Positions 49,069 through 58,732 of a stretch of DNA of 64,000 bases are shown here, piece by piece. The notes beneath the pieces were generated by a model. The model saw only the letters and a program-made list of their open reading frames with translations, made no database searches and was not told the DNA's origin. The translations under genes and the position numbers were made by a program. The stretch spans positions 744,001 through 808,000 of the forward strand of contig NZ_KB850000.1 of assembly GCF_000369405.1 (NCBI RefSeq), read 5' to 3'. The stretch's first letter is position 1. Each line of letters begins with the position of its first letter. This DNA is from Acinetobacter sp. ANC 3929. GTDB lineage: Bacteria; Pseudomonadota; Gammaproteobacteria; Pseudomonadales; Moraxellaceae.

Positions 49069-50070
49069 TTAAGCTGTTTCCAATACTTTTTTTAACTCTT
49101 CCGCAGACCAAGCTTTAGCTGTACTTTCTGCCTGCTTAACCAGCTGGATGAGCTTTGTATTGATCGGTGCCTGTAGGTTGAGCTGTGCAGCCAAATTCAC
49201 AATTTCACCATTAATCCAGTCAATTTCCGTTGCCCTGCCTGCCATCAGATCATCAGCCATAGATGACCGAGCCAGTGGATCAATCGCCAACATTTTCTTG
49301 CTGAGTCGATTAAAAATAAAATTTGGAAGACTTAATACCTTAGGCAGAACCTGAGCAGGCACCGCAGTAAGTTGTGCAGGTTGAATTTTGGCAAGTTTCA
49401 GAAGTTGTAAAGCTTCCATCTGTGCCATCGCCAAACATTGACGGTAGGCTCGAATGGAAAGTTGCTGCTTGAGTGGAAGCTGAGACAATGCATTGACTGA
49501 GTTGTTAAGATTCAATAATAACTTTGCCCATTGAATCGCTTGCATATCTTGTTCAAGTTTAAGCTCAAGATGGGCCACATTAAATGCGGTCACAAGCTCG
49601 ACTAAGGCTTCATGTTTTTTCACATACAAAGTCCCTTCCGTACCTTGATGAAAGACGCCATTTCCTAAAGCAGCCACATTAAAAGGCACCATAGCTTCAA
49701 GAATTGTATGTTCAGATAAAACCTGCTTTAGAATTCTGGCATTAGTTAAGCCATTTTGAAAACTGATGATTATGCTATTTTTCTTCAGAATATCTTTTAG
49801 TTCATAAGCAACTTGCTCAGTTGCTGCTGATTTCACACAAACAAAAACAAAGTCTGCGTCTTTTACAGTATCTAAATCTTGACTCAGTTGAAGTTTATTC
49901 GCAGGAACTGTTTGTCGAATTCCCTTATAGTCAGAAATCGTGAGCCCATATTGTTGAAGTTGTTTCTGTATTTTAGGCCGAACAATGAAGTCGACATTAT
50001 GCCCAGCTGCGGCTAATCGTCCACCTAAATAGCATCCAATACTGCCCGCGCCATAAATACATATTTTCAT
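49069..50070 (-). CDS. 2-dehydropantoate 2-reductase family protein
   Basis: A 333-residue ApbA/PanE-type reductase. The NADPH motif is ICIYGAGSIGCYLGGRLAAAGH. It continues with DFVFVCVKSAATEQV, IISFQNGLTNARIL and a C-terminal helical domain with KLLLNLNNSVNALSQLPL and RSSMADDLMAGRATEIDWINGEIV. The last motif is typical of the family substrate site. Genomes of this group often have more than one such gene, so it may serve another 2-keto acid and not CoA synthesis. Confidence 0.82.
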   Translation of the reverse strand: MKICIYGAGSIGCYLGGRLAAAGHNVDFIVRPKIQKQLQQYGLTISDYKGIRQTVPANKLQLSQDLDTVKDADFVFVCVKSAATEQVAYELKDILKKNSIIISFQNGLTNARILKQVLSEHTILEAMVPFNVAALGNGVFHQGTEGTLYVKKHEALVELVTAFNVAHLELKLEQDMQAIQWAKLLLNLNNSVNALSQLPLKQQLSIRAYRQCLAMAQMEALQLLKLAKIQPAQLTAVPAQVLPKVLSLPNFIFNRLSKKMLAIDPLARSSMADDLMAGRATEIDWINGEIVNLAAQLNLQAPINTKLIQLVKQAESTAKAWSAEELKKVLETA

Positions 50071-50203
50071 TCTTCATCCCAGATTCGTTATTTTACATCT
50101 CTGTATTACTTTAATCAGAATCTTGGTACTGAATTGTCAAATAGCTGACAATTGATGGATACAACTCATTTAATCTTGGTCTAAAGAGTAAGAAAACTCA
50201 GGG

Positions 50204-50881
50204 TTAAGGTTTTCTGGCACGTCCTCTGTTCCATTCTTCTAATACATAGCCCATTCCATAAATATTATGAATCAGCTTCGGAAGAAAGTTACGATCAATT
50301 TTATTTCTTAAGCGACTAATTGCCACTTCCACCGCTTTAGTATCTTTTTCATAATTCATATCACAGATCTGGGACGCGATGAGTGCTCTAGGCAAAATTT
50401 CTCCACGTCTACTCATAAATAGCTCCATCAATGCATATTCTTGAGCAGTGAGGTTAATTCTTTGCCCTGAACGGCTCACACAACGTTTCCATAAATCAAG
50501 TTCAAGATCAGCAACACTCATCTTGCTGCTTTCTTTATTCCGTGGCTCTTTGGCCAATAAACTTTTTATCCGAGCGAGTATTTCTGCAAAAGTAAAAGAA
50601 AGACCAAATCCTTTAATACGCTCTCCAATTTGATCACGGGCAATCAAAAATAAAATAGGCATTTTCCGGCCATTTCGCCCAACATCATTCAAGATATTCC
50701 AGTCATTTAAACCCGAAAACATCACATCCAATACCACCAAATCATATTCACCCAAGATGAGTGTCAGATGTTTTGCTGTAATTTCATCGGTGACCCAATC
50801 GATCACATAACCTGCTTCTGATAATGTTTGTTTAAGATAACTCCCTGTTTTATGATCATCTTCGACTAATAATATCTTCAT
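50204..50881 (-). CDS. Orphan CusR-like response regulator with a damaged receiver domain
   Basis: A 225-residue paralogue of the regulator at 23092 (LVEDDHKTGSYLKQTLSEAGYVIDW). The phospho-acceptor Asp in LVVLDVMFSGLNDW remains. The switch region is broken: FLIARD replaces FLTARD, and the segment with the conserved Lys ([11 protein letters not shown]) is deleted, leaving KGFGLSFTFAEILARIKSLL. The DNA-binding domain is intact (SRSGQRINLTAQEYALMELF, IYGMGYVLEEW). No kinase gene is adjacent. ATG at 50881 gives the family start. It is either constitutively active or decaying. Confidence 0.8.
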   Translation of the reverse strand: MKILLVEDDHKTGSYLKQTLSEAGYVIDWVTDEITAKHLTLILGEYDLVVLDVMFSGLNDWNILNDVGRNGRKMPILFLIARDQIGERIKGFGLSFTFAEILARIKSLLAKEPRNKESSKMSVADLELDLWKRCVSRSGQRINLTAQEYALMELFMSRRGEILPRALIASQICDMNYEKDTKAVEVAISRLRNKIDRNFLPKLIHNIYGMGYVLEEWNRGRARKP

Positions 50882-50942
50882 CTTAAACCTACTAAAGCTT
50901 TGCTTAAGACGATAATAGCCTCCTGAAACTTGAAATAGTTTC

Positions 50943-50962
50943 AAATGACATAAATGTAATTT
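50943..50962 (-). promoter_or_regulatory. CusR-type box upstream of the orphan regulator
   Basis: AAATGACAT-AA-ATGTAATTT, an 8-of-9 dyad with the same architecture and half-site core as the boxes at 23010 and 25467. It lies 62 bp before the ATG at 50881. Confidence 0.55.
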
Positions 50963-51049
50963 AGCTGTCAGTTAAATGTTACTTTGTGGAAGACTGAGCA
51001 TGGAAAATACAGTGAAAACTGCACAGTGAGATGACTGAATCCCCATATA

Positions 51050-51079
51050 AAAAAGCCTAACAGTTCAGTTAGGCTTTTT
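51050..51079. terminator. Terminator of the hchA gene
   Basis: A 12-bp stem AAAAAGCCTAAC (51050-51061) with 51068-51079. Confidence 0.85.
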
Positions 51080-51093
51080 CTGTTCATTAACAT

Positions 51094-51969
51094 TTAATGG
51101 AATTCTGGGTCTGCCAATAACGTTGTAGCGGCGAGCTTACCGAGGTTATTAGATGCCAGTGGACTGTCGCCTGTTAATAATTTTCGATCTTGGTGAACCT
51201 GACCTGTAATTCCCTTGTTCAAGATTTTAACGCCAAGCTTCTCAAGATTTTCACCGACCAACCATGGCAATTGACCTGGCATATAACCGATCTCAATATT
51301 CGGACCTTTGTCCAAAGCATCTGGGAACACACAAATCTGATAATCTTTAAAAATATAATCTTGTGGATTTTCATCAACTGCAGCAGCGAGTAAAGATGCT
51401 GGGCCATGACACAACGTAATCACATATTTGTCATTTTCAACAGCCCACTTTAACAGCGCTTTTACTTCTGTACTCTCTGGAATTTTAGCCAGTACGCCAT
51501 GTCCACCTGGAATAAAAATACCGGCATAAGGCGAATCTGCACTTAAAGCTTGTTCCAAAATATCAGCCAGCTTTAACGGCGCTTTGAGCTGTTTTTCGTA
51601 TTTTTTGTAGGTATCTAAGACCACTTGTTCTTCATGTGGCATTGCCCACATTTCCAGTTTGACTGGATTTCCAGAAAGTGTTGCCACATCAAAAGCAAAG
51701 CCTGCGTTATCCAAATGAAACATTGGCAATAACATTTCCACTGGATGATTTCCTGTCGAAAAGAATTTCTCGTTTTGCATCAAGATATAACGTTCGTCAG
51801 TCGCAATCATTAAAATCTTTTTATTGCCTTTGTACGGGTTTGGATAAGTTGTACCGTCATAATCTGTCTTTGCAGAGGTATATTGGCTGAGTGAATAGGG
51901 TGACGGAAAAAAAGCATTGTCTTCTGCTAGGTCTAGACTTGGATTGCGATCATCAGGATTTGTCGTCAT
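51094..51969 (-). CDS. hchA: Hsp31-type glyoxalase/deglycase and chaperone
   Basis: A 291-residue DJ-1/PfpI protein of the Hsp31 (HchA) type. The N-terminal extension ([27 protein letters not shown]) and the catalytic [20 protein letters not shown] elbow cysteine match E. coli HchA, as do the [17 protein letters not shown] turn and [15 protein letters not shown] end. HchA converts methylglyoxal and acts as a holding chaperone. ATG at 51969 with AGGAA upstream is preferred over a TTG two codons earlier. This is the third DJ-1-type gene in the window, without the MerR-type operator. Confidence 0.9.
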   Translation of the reverse strand: MTTNPDDRNPSLDLAEDNAFFPSPYSLSQYTSAKTDYDGTTYPNPYKGNKKILMIATDERYILMQNEKFFSTGNHPVEMLLPMFHLDNAGFAFDVATLSGNPVKLEMWAMPHEEQVVLDTYKKYEKQLKAPLKLADILEQALSADSPYAGIFIPGGHGVLAKIPESTEVKALLKWAVENDKYVITLCHGPASLLAAAVDENPQDYIFKDYQICVFPDALDKGPNIEIGYMPGQLPWLVGENLEKLGVKILNKGITGQVHQDRKLLTGDSPLASNNLGKLAATTLLADPEFH

Positions 51970-52069
51970 TTTCAAGATTCCTCATCGTGTCGTTATGTTT
52001 ATATACATACTGCTTAACTGTCCTGTCCCACTCAAGCGTTGAGTATGAACAGGCATGCAATGAATACAA

Positions 52070-53083
52070 TTAGGCAAATTCAGATTTAATTTCGAGTACC
52101 ACTTTGCCCGTATGTTGGCTGCTTTCTAAACATTGATGTGCCTGAGCAACCTCTTCAAAAGCGAAAGTTTTATAGATCATCGGCTTACATTGATCTGCTT
52201 CAATCAACGGCCAGACAAACTGTTTAAGCTCTTGGGTAATTTTGGCTTTTTCATCATTAGTTCTTGCTCGCATGGTTGAGCCAGTCACCACAGCACGTTT
52301 TAACATCAACTCCTGTATATCAAAACCATCGACTTTTCGACCGCCCATGAAACCGATAATCACCAAACGTCCATCGCGCTTTAACAGCCTCAAGTTTTGG
52401 TTGAAGTAGGCGGCACCAATAATATCCAAGATCACATCAACGCCTTGACCATCAGTTTGAGCCAAAATTTCTTTTTCAAAATCCTGCGTTTTGTAGTTAA
52501 TCACCTGTGACACAGAAGATAACTTTTCAACTTTGTCATCACTCCCAACCGTAGAGAAGTTTTTAATGCCCATCGCATGACATAAGCTAATCGCGGTGGA
52601 ACCAATGCCGCTTGCACCACCATGAATCAGCACGGTTTCATTTTTATTTAATTGTCCAATCTGAAACAGATTCGCCCAAACAGTAAAATAGGTTTCAGGA
52701 ATGGCCGCTGCCTCAACGAAACTCAGATTCTTCGGAATGTTTAACGTTTGGTTTGCTGGAACCGCACAATATTCAGCGTACCCACCACCATTAGTGAGCG
52801 CACAGACTTTATCACCAACTTTAAATTTGCTGACCTGAGCACCTACTTGTACGACTACGCCGGATACCTCAAGTCCAGGAACCAATGTGACCCCTTTGGG
52901 CATTGGATAAAGTCCTTGGCGTTGTAAAATGTCAGGTCTATTGATCCCTGTTGCATAGACTTCAATGAGTACTTCGTCTTCTTTAATCTCTGGTCGAGGC
53001 CCTTGAGCCACTTGTAAAACTTCAGGACCGCCAGCTTGTGTAATTTCGATATATTTCATTTGTTCTACGCTATTTTGATTCAT
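52070..53083 (-). CDS. NAD(P)H:quinone oxidoreductase, zinc-free MDR family
   Basis: A 337-residue medium-chain reductase of the QOR/PIG3 group. Seen: ATGINRPDILQRQGLYPMP, LVPGLEVSGVVVQVG, the cofactor motif VLIHGGASGIGSTAISLCHAMG and DVILDIIGAAYFNQNLRLL. Zinc-ligand cysteines are absent. The open frame begins at 53209 inside the AraC gene, but ATG at 53083 (MNQNSVEQMKYIEITQ), with GGAG upstream, fits the family. It follows the AraC gene by 4 nt, so both are one operon. Confidence 0.84.
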   Translation of the reverse strand: MNQNSVEQMKYIEITQAGGPEVLQVAQGPRPEIKEDEVLIEVYATGINRPDILQRQGLYPMPKGVTLVPGLEVSGVVVQVGAQVSKFKVGDKVCALTNGGGYAEYCAVPANQTLNIPKNLSFVEAAAIPETYFTVWANLFQIGQLNKNETVLIHGGASGIGSTAISLCHAMGIKNFSTVGSDDKVEKLSSVSQVINYKTQDFEKEILAQTDGQGVDVILDIIGAAYFNQNLRLLKRDGRLVIIGFMGGRKVDGFDIQELMLKRAVVTGSTMRARTNDEKAKITQELKQFVWPLIEADQCKPMIYKTFAFEEVAQAHQCLESSQHTGKVVLEIKSEFA

Positions 53084-53087
53084 CTGA

Positions 53088-53966
53088 TCATGACTCCGTT
53101 TCAGTATTAAATTCAGCATGTTTGGGTGGAAAACCAAACCGCTTTTTAAATTCTCGGCTAAATTGAGAAGAGCTCTGATATCCAACAGCATAAGCCGCTT
53201 GAGCCACACTTTGGTCTGCGTTTTGCAACAATTGTTTTGCCTTATGCAACCGAACCACTTTTAGATATTGCAAAGGAGAATGTTGTGTGACTTGTTTAAA
53301 GGCTTTATGGAATGTAGATATACTCATATTGGCTTGTTCTGCCAGCATTTCAATTGTGAGTTTTTCAGTAAAATGGTGCTGAATATATTCACAAATTTTA
53401 TAAATCGGTCTCAGGTTTCCTTGAGCAACCAAACCATTTAATGCGTCCGCACCTGAATGTTGAATTACCCGATAGAGCAGTTCTCGTTTGATTTGATCAC
53501 CCAAAATCAGTACATCTTGTTCAGAAGTCAGTGTATTCAATAAACGGATTAATACACTAGATAAGGTTTGATCGTATTGAATCACGCACATGCCAGTAGT
53601 GAGTGGCTTGAATTGGTAATTCTCGAAATAGGTTTTTGCCAGTAATTCATTCACTGTATCAGCTTCCAGTTTCATGCTAATTGCAAGCATCGGTGCTTCC
53701 AGACTGGCAATTGTGTCACAATCAAATGGCATTGAAACCGATACGATCAGACATTCAGCTTGTTGAAAGGAATAGGTTTCTGTACCGATATAACCGTGTT
53801 TTTGGCCTTGCAATACAAACACTAAGGTGGGTTCCTGCAATACCGCAATCGGTGGTGTATTGTGATCAACGCGCATCAAGGTAATGCCATCAATGGCTGT
53901 AGCAAAAAAGCCTTCTTTCGGGATAAGTTTTAGAAATAGGTTGATGAGTGTTTGGTCATTCATCAT
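53088..53966 (-). CDS. AraC-family regulator with cupin-type N-domain
   Basis: A 292-residue AraC-type regulator. The N-terminal AraC_N domain (LVFVLQGQKHGYIGTETYSFQQAECLIVSVSMPFDC) is followed by the double HTH with MLAEQANMSISTFHKAFKQVTQHSPLQYLK and AAYAVGYQSSSQFSREFKKRFGFPP. It is upstream of and coupled to the quinone oxidoreductase gene, the likely target. The effector is unknown. Confidence 0.86.
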   Translation of the reverse strand: MMNDQTLINLFLKLIPKEGFFATAIDGITLMRVDHNTPPIAVLQEPTLVFVLQGQKHGYIGTETYSFQQAECLIVSVSMPFDCDTIASLEAPMLAISMKLEADTVNELLAKTYFENYQFKPLTTGMCVIQYDQTLSSVLIRLLNTLTSEQDVLILGDQIKRELLYRVIQHSGADALNGLVAQGNLRPIYKICEYIQHHFTEKLTIEMLAEQANMSISTFHKAFKQVTQHSPLQYLKVVRLHKAKQLLQNADQSVAQAAYAVGYQSSSQFSREFKKRFGFPPKHAEFNTETES

Positions 53967-54128
53967 GTGCCATCTGATGATTGGAAATGTAGTTTTTATT
54001 ATTAAATAGCAAACAGATAAAAACTGTTAGTTTTATGCAGAATTAGGCATGGAAAAGAGAGTTTTCAATGAAACGCATTTCATTGTCTATAAGTACTAAA
54101 ATTTAGTTCTCAACACTAATTGAAATAT

Positions 54129-54359
54129 TTATAAATTCTTTAATAATTTTTTTAATTCATTGGCAACCTGATCTTCGTTATACATATATTCTCCTCCACC
54201 AGGAGCATAGGAAGCTAACATTAGAATAATGTTATCTACAAACTCTTGTTTTAACTCTAGGTTTTCAAGTAGAAATTCTATATTATTAGCATTCTTTTTA
54301 GATATATCCTTTTTATCTAGAAATTGTTCAATACAATAAATTAACTCACTTCTAACCAT
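54129..54359 (-). CDS. Small helical protein, orphan
   Basis: A 76-residue acidic helical protein (ELIYCIEQFLDKKDISKKNA, NNIEFLLENLELKQEF, DQVANELKKLLKNL) with a GGG turn. There is no signal peptide or recognisable family. The size, acidity and AT-rich coding resemble immunity proteins of contact-dependent toxins, but no toxin gene is adjacent. A GGAAT ribosome site is plausible. It lies alone between the AraC and GntR genes. Confidence 0.5.
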   Translation of the reverse strand: MVRSELIYCIEQFLDKKDISKKNANNIEFLLENLELKQEFVDNIILMLASYAPGGGEYMYNEDQVANELKKLLKNL

Positions 54360-54412
54360 CTTTATTCCAGAATGAATTTAAACTATTTAACTAATCTAGC
54401 TGATAATTATCT

Positions 54413-55105
54413 CTAATAAAACTGACTCGAATCCAGCATCTGTAAGGTAATCTTTTTCACTTCATCACGACTTTGCATGATATGCGCTTCTATTGCATTG
54501 ATCGCCTGCTCTGTTTGTCTCTCAAAAATAAAACCTAAGATTTTTTGATGTTCCTGATAAGTCGCTTCAACTCGATAATCTTTAGAAAAATCCAAACGGC
54601 GGATAATACGGATACGCTCACTCAAATCACGATGAATCCTTGCCATTTCATTATTACCAGAAGCACGGACCAAAGCACAATGAAAGTCTTCATCTTGCTG
54701 AGACAATTGTTTAATATCTTTTAAATATTCAGAAGGTTGTACTAACCAGAGGTCTTTTAATACCGACAACTCAACCGAGTTATGATGATCAATCTGACAA
54801 AGTTTACGAATGGAGTCCTTTTCTAGGACAATACGTACATCATAAAGTTCTTCATAATAACGAAAATTGAGCGGTCGAATCTGCCAACCGCTCCGAAAGC
54901 TCACATCGACATAGCCCTCTTGTTGCAAGCGATACAAGGCCTGTCGGATGGGGGTACGACTCACCTCATAGGCTTTGGCAACTTCAGACTCAGTGAAGCG
55001 TTCACCGGGCATCAATTTGAAATCAAAGATGTCATTCTTGATGCGTTGGTAAACCAGCTCAGACAAGTTGTCTGAGCTTTTTGTTGTTATTTTTACTTCT
55101 TTCAT
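54413..55105 (-). CDS. GntR-family (FadR/FCD type) regulator of urea carboxylase genes
   Basis: A 230-residue GntR protein. The winged helix is ESEVAKAYEVSRTPIRQALYRLQQEGYVDV. The all-helical FCD effector domain has EDFHCALVRASGNNEMARIHRDLSERIRIIR and QEHQKILGFIFERQTEQAINAIEAHI with the metal-type His/Asp pattern. It lies 7 nt behind the urea carboxylase gene on the same strand, so it is the last gene of that operon and its likely regulator. Confidence 0.86.
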   Translation of the reverse strand: MKEVKITTKSSDNLSELVYQRIKNDIFDFKLMPGERFTESEVAKAYEVSRTPIRQALYRLQQEGYVDVSFRSGWQIRPLNFRYYEELYDVRIVLEKDSIRKLCQIDHHNSVELSVLKDLWLVQPSEYLKDIKQLSQQDEDFHCALVRASGNNEMARIHRDLSERIRIIRRLDFSKDYRVEATYQEHQKILGFIFERQTEQAINAIEAHIMQSRDEVKKITLQMLDSSQFY

Positions 55106-55111
55106 TCAACC

Positions 55112-58100
55112 CTATTCCATATATACCAATGGCTCACCACTGTGTACGGTTTGCCCCGCTCTGCAAATAATGGCTTTAACAATGCCATCTTCTTCTGCAT
55201 AAACAGGTAGCTCCATTTTCATTGCTTCAATAATAGCAACAGTTTCACCTTTTTTGATTTCTTGTCCGTGTTCAACAAAAATTTTCCAGATATTGCCTGT
55301 CATTGAGGCATTTAAAGCAGAAAGATGGCTGTAATCGACCTGACTGACTTGCTCTACATGCTGTTCAGGTTGTACTGCAAACTCTTCTTTCCAACGACTC
55401 ACTTCCGTACTGAAAGCCTGTTGTTGTTTCTCTTTAAACGCAGCGATGCTTTCTGCTTCATTTTCCAAAAACTGTACATAGTCTGCATAGTCAAACTCAG
55501 TTTCTTCAATCTGGATCTGAGCGTGACCATTTTCAAAATCTGCACGCCATTCATTGAGTTCAGCTTCGGTCACAGGGAAATATTTAATCTGGTCAAAGAA
55601 TTGCAAGAACCATTGTTTATCACCAAATTGCTTGTTCTTTTTAAACTTGTTCCAAATCGGCAGCGTTCGCCCAATCAACTGATAACCACCCGGTGAGTCC
55701 ATCCCATAAATACACATGTACATCCCGCCAATACCGACAGTGCCTTCCGCGGTAAAAGTACGTGCAGGATTGTACTTAGAACTGAGTAAGCGGTGACGTG
55801 GGTCAATCGGCACAGCACATGGTGCTGTTAGATACACATCACCTAGCCCTAATACTAAATAATTGGCATCGAAAATAATATCTTTCACTTCGTCTCGAAG
55901 CGCTAGACCATTAATCCGTTGAATAAAATCGACGTTATTTGGTAACCACGGCGCTTTAGCACAAACACTTTCCTGATAACGTTCCACAGCGCCTAAAGTC
56001 GCACTGTCTTCAAACGCCATTGGTAGATGCACAATACGAGATGGGATTTTCAGCTGACTTAAATCGCCCATCTGATCTTCAAGTTTCAGTAATTGCTTGA
56101 TCAGTTCAGCTTGAGGAATCACAAGACCATCGTATTTAATCTGTAGTGAACGCACTCCTGGTGACAGTTCCAAAACGCCTGCAAGATTGGCACTGCGAAT
56201 CATCTGAATGAGTTGATGCACACGTAAACGTAGCGCCAAATCCAAAACGTTTTCACCGTACTCTAATAAGATATAGCTATCACCTGCTTGGCGATACAGT
56301 GTTTTGGGTGATAATTCAGTTTCTTCCCGTTGTGCCAGAATTGTGGTGAATACCTCTTGAGCGGGCTCAATGGTTTCAACGACTTTGGTAGCAGCAGCGA
56401 AGTTTTGGATATTTTCAATTTGCTTACGTTCTAATTCGTTGGCCTGTTCAACTGTAATTGGATAAAAACGAATTTTGTCATCGGCTTTGAGTTGGCCTAC
56501 TTTCCACAGTTCTGCTTTGGCAATGGTGACTGGACACACGAAGCCGCCAAGACTTGGGCCATCTTTTGCCAAAATCACAGGGAAATCACCAGTAAAGTTG
56601 ATGGCGCCAATCGCATATTCACAGTCATGCACATTGGACGGATGCAAACCCGCTTCACCGCCATTTTCACGTGCCCAGCTTGGTGTAGGCCCCGAAAGTC
56701 TTACACCTAAGCGGTTTGAGTTAAAATGCACGGTCCATTGAGAAGCAAAAAATTCTTCTACATATTCAGGTTTAAAGAAATCAGGCGCACCATGTGGGCC
56801 ATACAGCACCGCGATTTCCCATTCATTGCTGTATTCAGGGATCAAATCTGTCGATAAGGCTTGTGGTGTGTCAGTTGCCAATGGTAATTCGGCGTTTGCC
56901 AAGCTTGAATCAACCATTTTGATCATATCGCCGACACGCAAAGTACGTCCTGCATGACCACCAAAATTACCTAGTGCAAAGGTTGAACGGCTACCTAAAT
57001 ATAGGGGTACGTCCAGTCCATCACGGACAGCCAAATAGGTACGGCAGCCTGAAGCTACTTGCCCTATTTTTAAGGTTTGACCCGCTTTGACTTTAATCGG
57101 CTTCCAAAACGCAATCAACTGATCGTCCAATACCGCGGTACAGCTTGCACCCGTCAGTGCAATCGTCGTTTCCGTATGAAACTTTAATGTTGGCCCGACC
57201 AAGGTAAACTCAAAACCTGCGGCTTTGGTATCATTACCGACAATACGATTAGCGAGTTGAAATGCGTAATCATCCATTGGACCAGATGGCGGTACCCCGA
57301 TATCCCAATAGCCTGTACGCCCTGGATAGTCTTGAATCGAACTGAGTGTGCCTGCTTGGATCACTTCAATGACTTTAGGTGAATAGTTAAAATCATCGAG
57401 CATGCGTGTCCAGATTTGCATAGATTCGAAACGCTGGTCTGAAACGATGGCGCGTGCATAATCCAGATTGGTACTGATTCCATTTAAACGGGTTTCAGCC
57501 AAAACCACTTTTAATTTCTCAATTGCAGCAGCACGATCTTCAGCATGGACAATGATTTTGGCAATCATCGGATCAAAGTATTGAGAAATTTCAGTCCCAG
57601 TTTTAACCCAAGTATCCACACGAATGCCTTCTGGAAAAGACACTTCAGTCAATACACCGGGACTCGGTTGGAAATTTTTCACAGGATCTTCAGCATAAAC
57701 ACGGACTTCAATTGCCGCACCTTTAGGTTGAATATTGCTGAGATAATCCCAGTCCAATGCATCACCTGCCGCGACTTTGAGCATACATTCAATCAAGTCG
57801 AGACCTGTGACCATTTCAGTGACAGGATGCTCTACCTGTAAACGGGTATTTACTTCAAGGAAATAAAATTCGTCCCGTTGCGCATCGTAAATAAACTCAA
57901 CCGTGCCTGCGCTGCGATAATTGACAGAGCGACCCAGTTCAACCGCCGCTTGATGCAACTTTTGACGGGTAGCTTCAGGTAAATTGGCCGCTGGTGTTTC
58001 TTCTACTACTTTCTGGTTACGACGTTGCAATGAACAATCGCGCTCACCCAATGCCACAACTTGACCTTTGCCATCACCAAAAATTTGTACTTCGACATGA

Positions 58101-58717
58101 CGTGCTTTATCAATAAAGCATTCAATAAAAACACCCGCGTCTTTAAAGAACTGTTCCCCTAAACGTTTCACGCTTTCATAAGCATCAGCCAATCCTTGTG
58201 GAGTATCGCAACGGGTTAAGCCAATCCCACCTCCACCTGCGGTGCTTTTCAGCATGATTGGATAACCAATCCGTTCAGCAGCAGTCAATGCTTCTTCTAA
58301 ACTATCTAGCAAGCCTGTACCGGGTGTCATTGGTACATTGGCAGCAGCAGCCAATTCACGCGCTCGGTGTTTTAAACCGAACTCCAGAATCTGCTCAGCA
58401 GTTGGGCCCATAAAGGCAATATTGTTTTGTTCACAAGCGCGAGAGAAATCGGCACTTTCAGACAGAAAACCATAACCTGGGAAAATCGCCTCTGCACCTG
58501 TTTGTTTCGCTGCACTAATCAACTTCTCAATACTTAAATAGGTATCGGCAGGCTTAACACCATCCAGCGCAATCGCGACGTCAGCATCTTGTACATGTTG
58601 CGCATAGCGGTCGCTATCGGAATAAACAGCAACGCTAGTAATGCCTAATTTTTTCAGTGTTCGAATTGCTCGGACAGCAATTTCACCACGGTTTGCAATA
58701 AGAACTGTTTTAAACAT
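55112..58717 (-). CDS. uca: Urea carboxylase
   Basis: A 1201-residue biotin enzyme, the size expected for urea carboxylase. Biotin carboxylase comes first (about 1-450; FKTVLIANRGEIAVRAIRTLKKLG, GGGGIGLTRC, EVNTRLQVEH). It is followed by the KipA-like part (about 460-760, GYWDIGVPPSGPMDDYAFQL), the KipI-like part (about 800-1040) and a C-terminal biotinyl domain with EAMKME (about 1170). It makes allophanate from urea with ATP and bicarbonate. GGGGGAAA precedes the ATG at 58717. It overlaps nothing but directly follows the allophanate hydrolase gene. Confidence 0.9.
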   Translation of the reverse strand: MFKTVLIANRGEIAVRAIRTLKKLGITSVAVYSDSDRYAQHVQDADVAIALDGVKPADTYLSIEKLISAAKQTGAEAIFPGYGFLSESADFSRACEQNNIAFMGPTAEQILEFGLKHRARELAAAANVPMTPGTGLLDSLEEALTAAERIGYPIMLKSTAGGGGIGLTRCDTPQGLADAYESVKRLGEQFFKDAGVFIECFIDKARHVEVQIFGDGKGQVVALGERDCSLQRRNQKVVEETPAANLPEATRQKLHQAAVELGRSVNYRSAGTVEFIYDAQRDEFYFLEVNTRLQVEHPVTEMVTGLDLIECMLKVAAGDALDWDYLSNIQPKGAAIEVRVYAEDPVKNFQPSPGVLTEVSFPEGIRVDTWVKTGTEISQYFDPMIAKIIVHAEDRAAAIEKLKVVLAETRLNGISTNLDYARAIVSDQRFESMQIWTRMLDDFNYSPKVIEVIQAGTLSSIQDYPGRTGYWDIGVPPSGPMDDYAFQLANRIVGNDTKAAGFEFTLVGPTLKFHTETTIALTGASCTAVLDDQLIAFWKPIKVKAGQTLKIGQVASGCRTYLAVRDGLDVPLYLGSRSTFALGNFGGHAGRTLRVGDMIKMVDSSLANAELPLATDTPQALSTDLIPEYSNEWEIAVLYGPHGAPDFFKPEYVEEFFASQWTVHFNSNRLGVRLSGPTPSWARENGGEAGLHPSNVHDCEYAIGAINFTGDFPVILAKDGPSLGGFVCPVTIAKAELWKVGQLKADDKIRFYPITVEQANELERKQIENIQNFAAATKVVETIEPAQEVFTTILAQREETELSPKTLYRQAGDSYILLEYGENVLDLALRLRVHQLIQMIRSANLAGVLELSPGVRSLQIKYDGLVIPQAELIKQLLKLEDQMGDLSQLKIPSRIVHLPMAFEDSATLGAVERYQESVCAKAPWLPNNVDFIQRINGLALRDEVKDIIFDANYLVLGLGDVYLTAPCAVPIDPRHRLLSSKYNPARTFTAEGTVGIGGMYMCIYGMDSPGGYQLIGRTLPIWNKFKKNKQFGDKQWFLQFFDQIKYFPVTEAELNEWRADFENGHAQIQIEETEFDYADYVQFLENEAESIAAFKEKQQQAFSTEVSRWKEEFAVQPEQHVEQVSQVDYSHLSALNASMTGNIWKIFVEHGQEIKKGETVAIIEAMKMELPVYAEEDGIVKAIICRAGQTVHSGEPLVYME

Positions 58718-58732
58718 GATGATTTCCCCCAA

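Noticed and set aside
53084..53209. N-terminal extension of the quinone oxidoreductase
   Set aside because: It would overlap the AraC gene by 120 bp and does not resemble the family; the normal start is at 53083.
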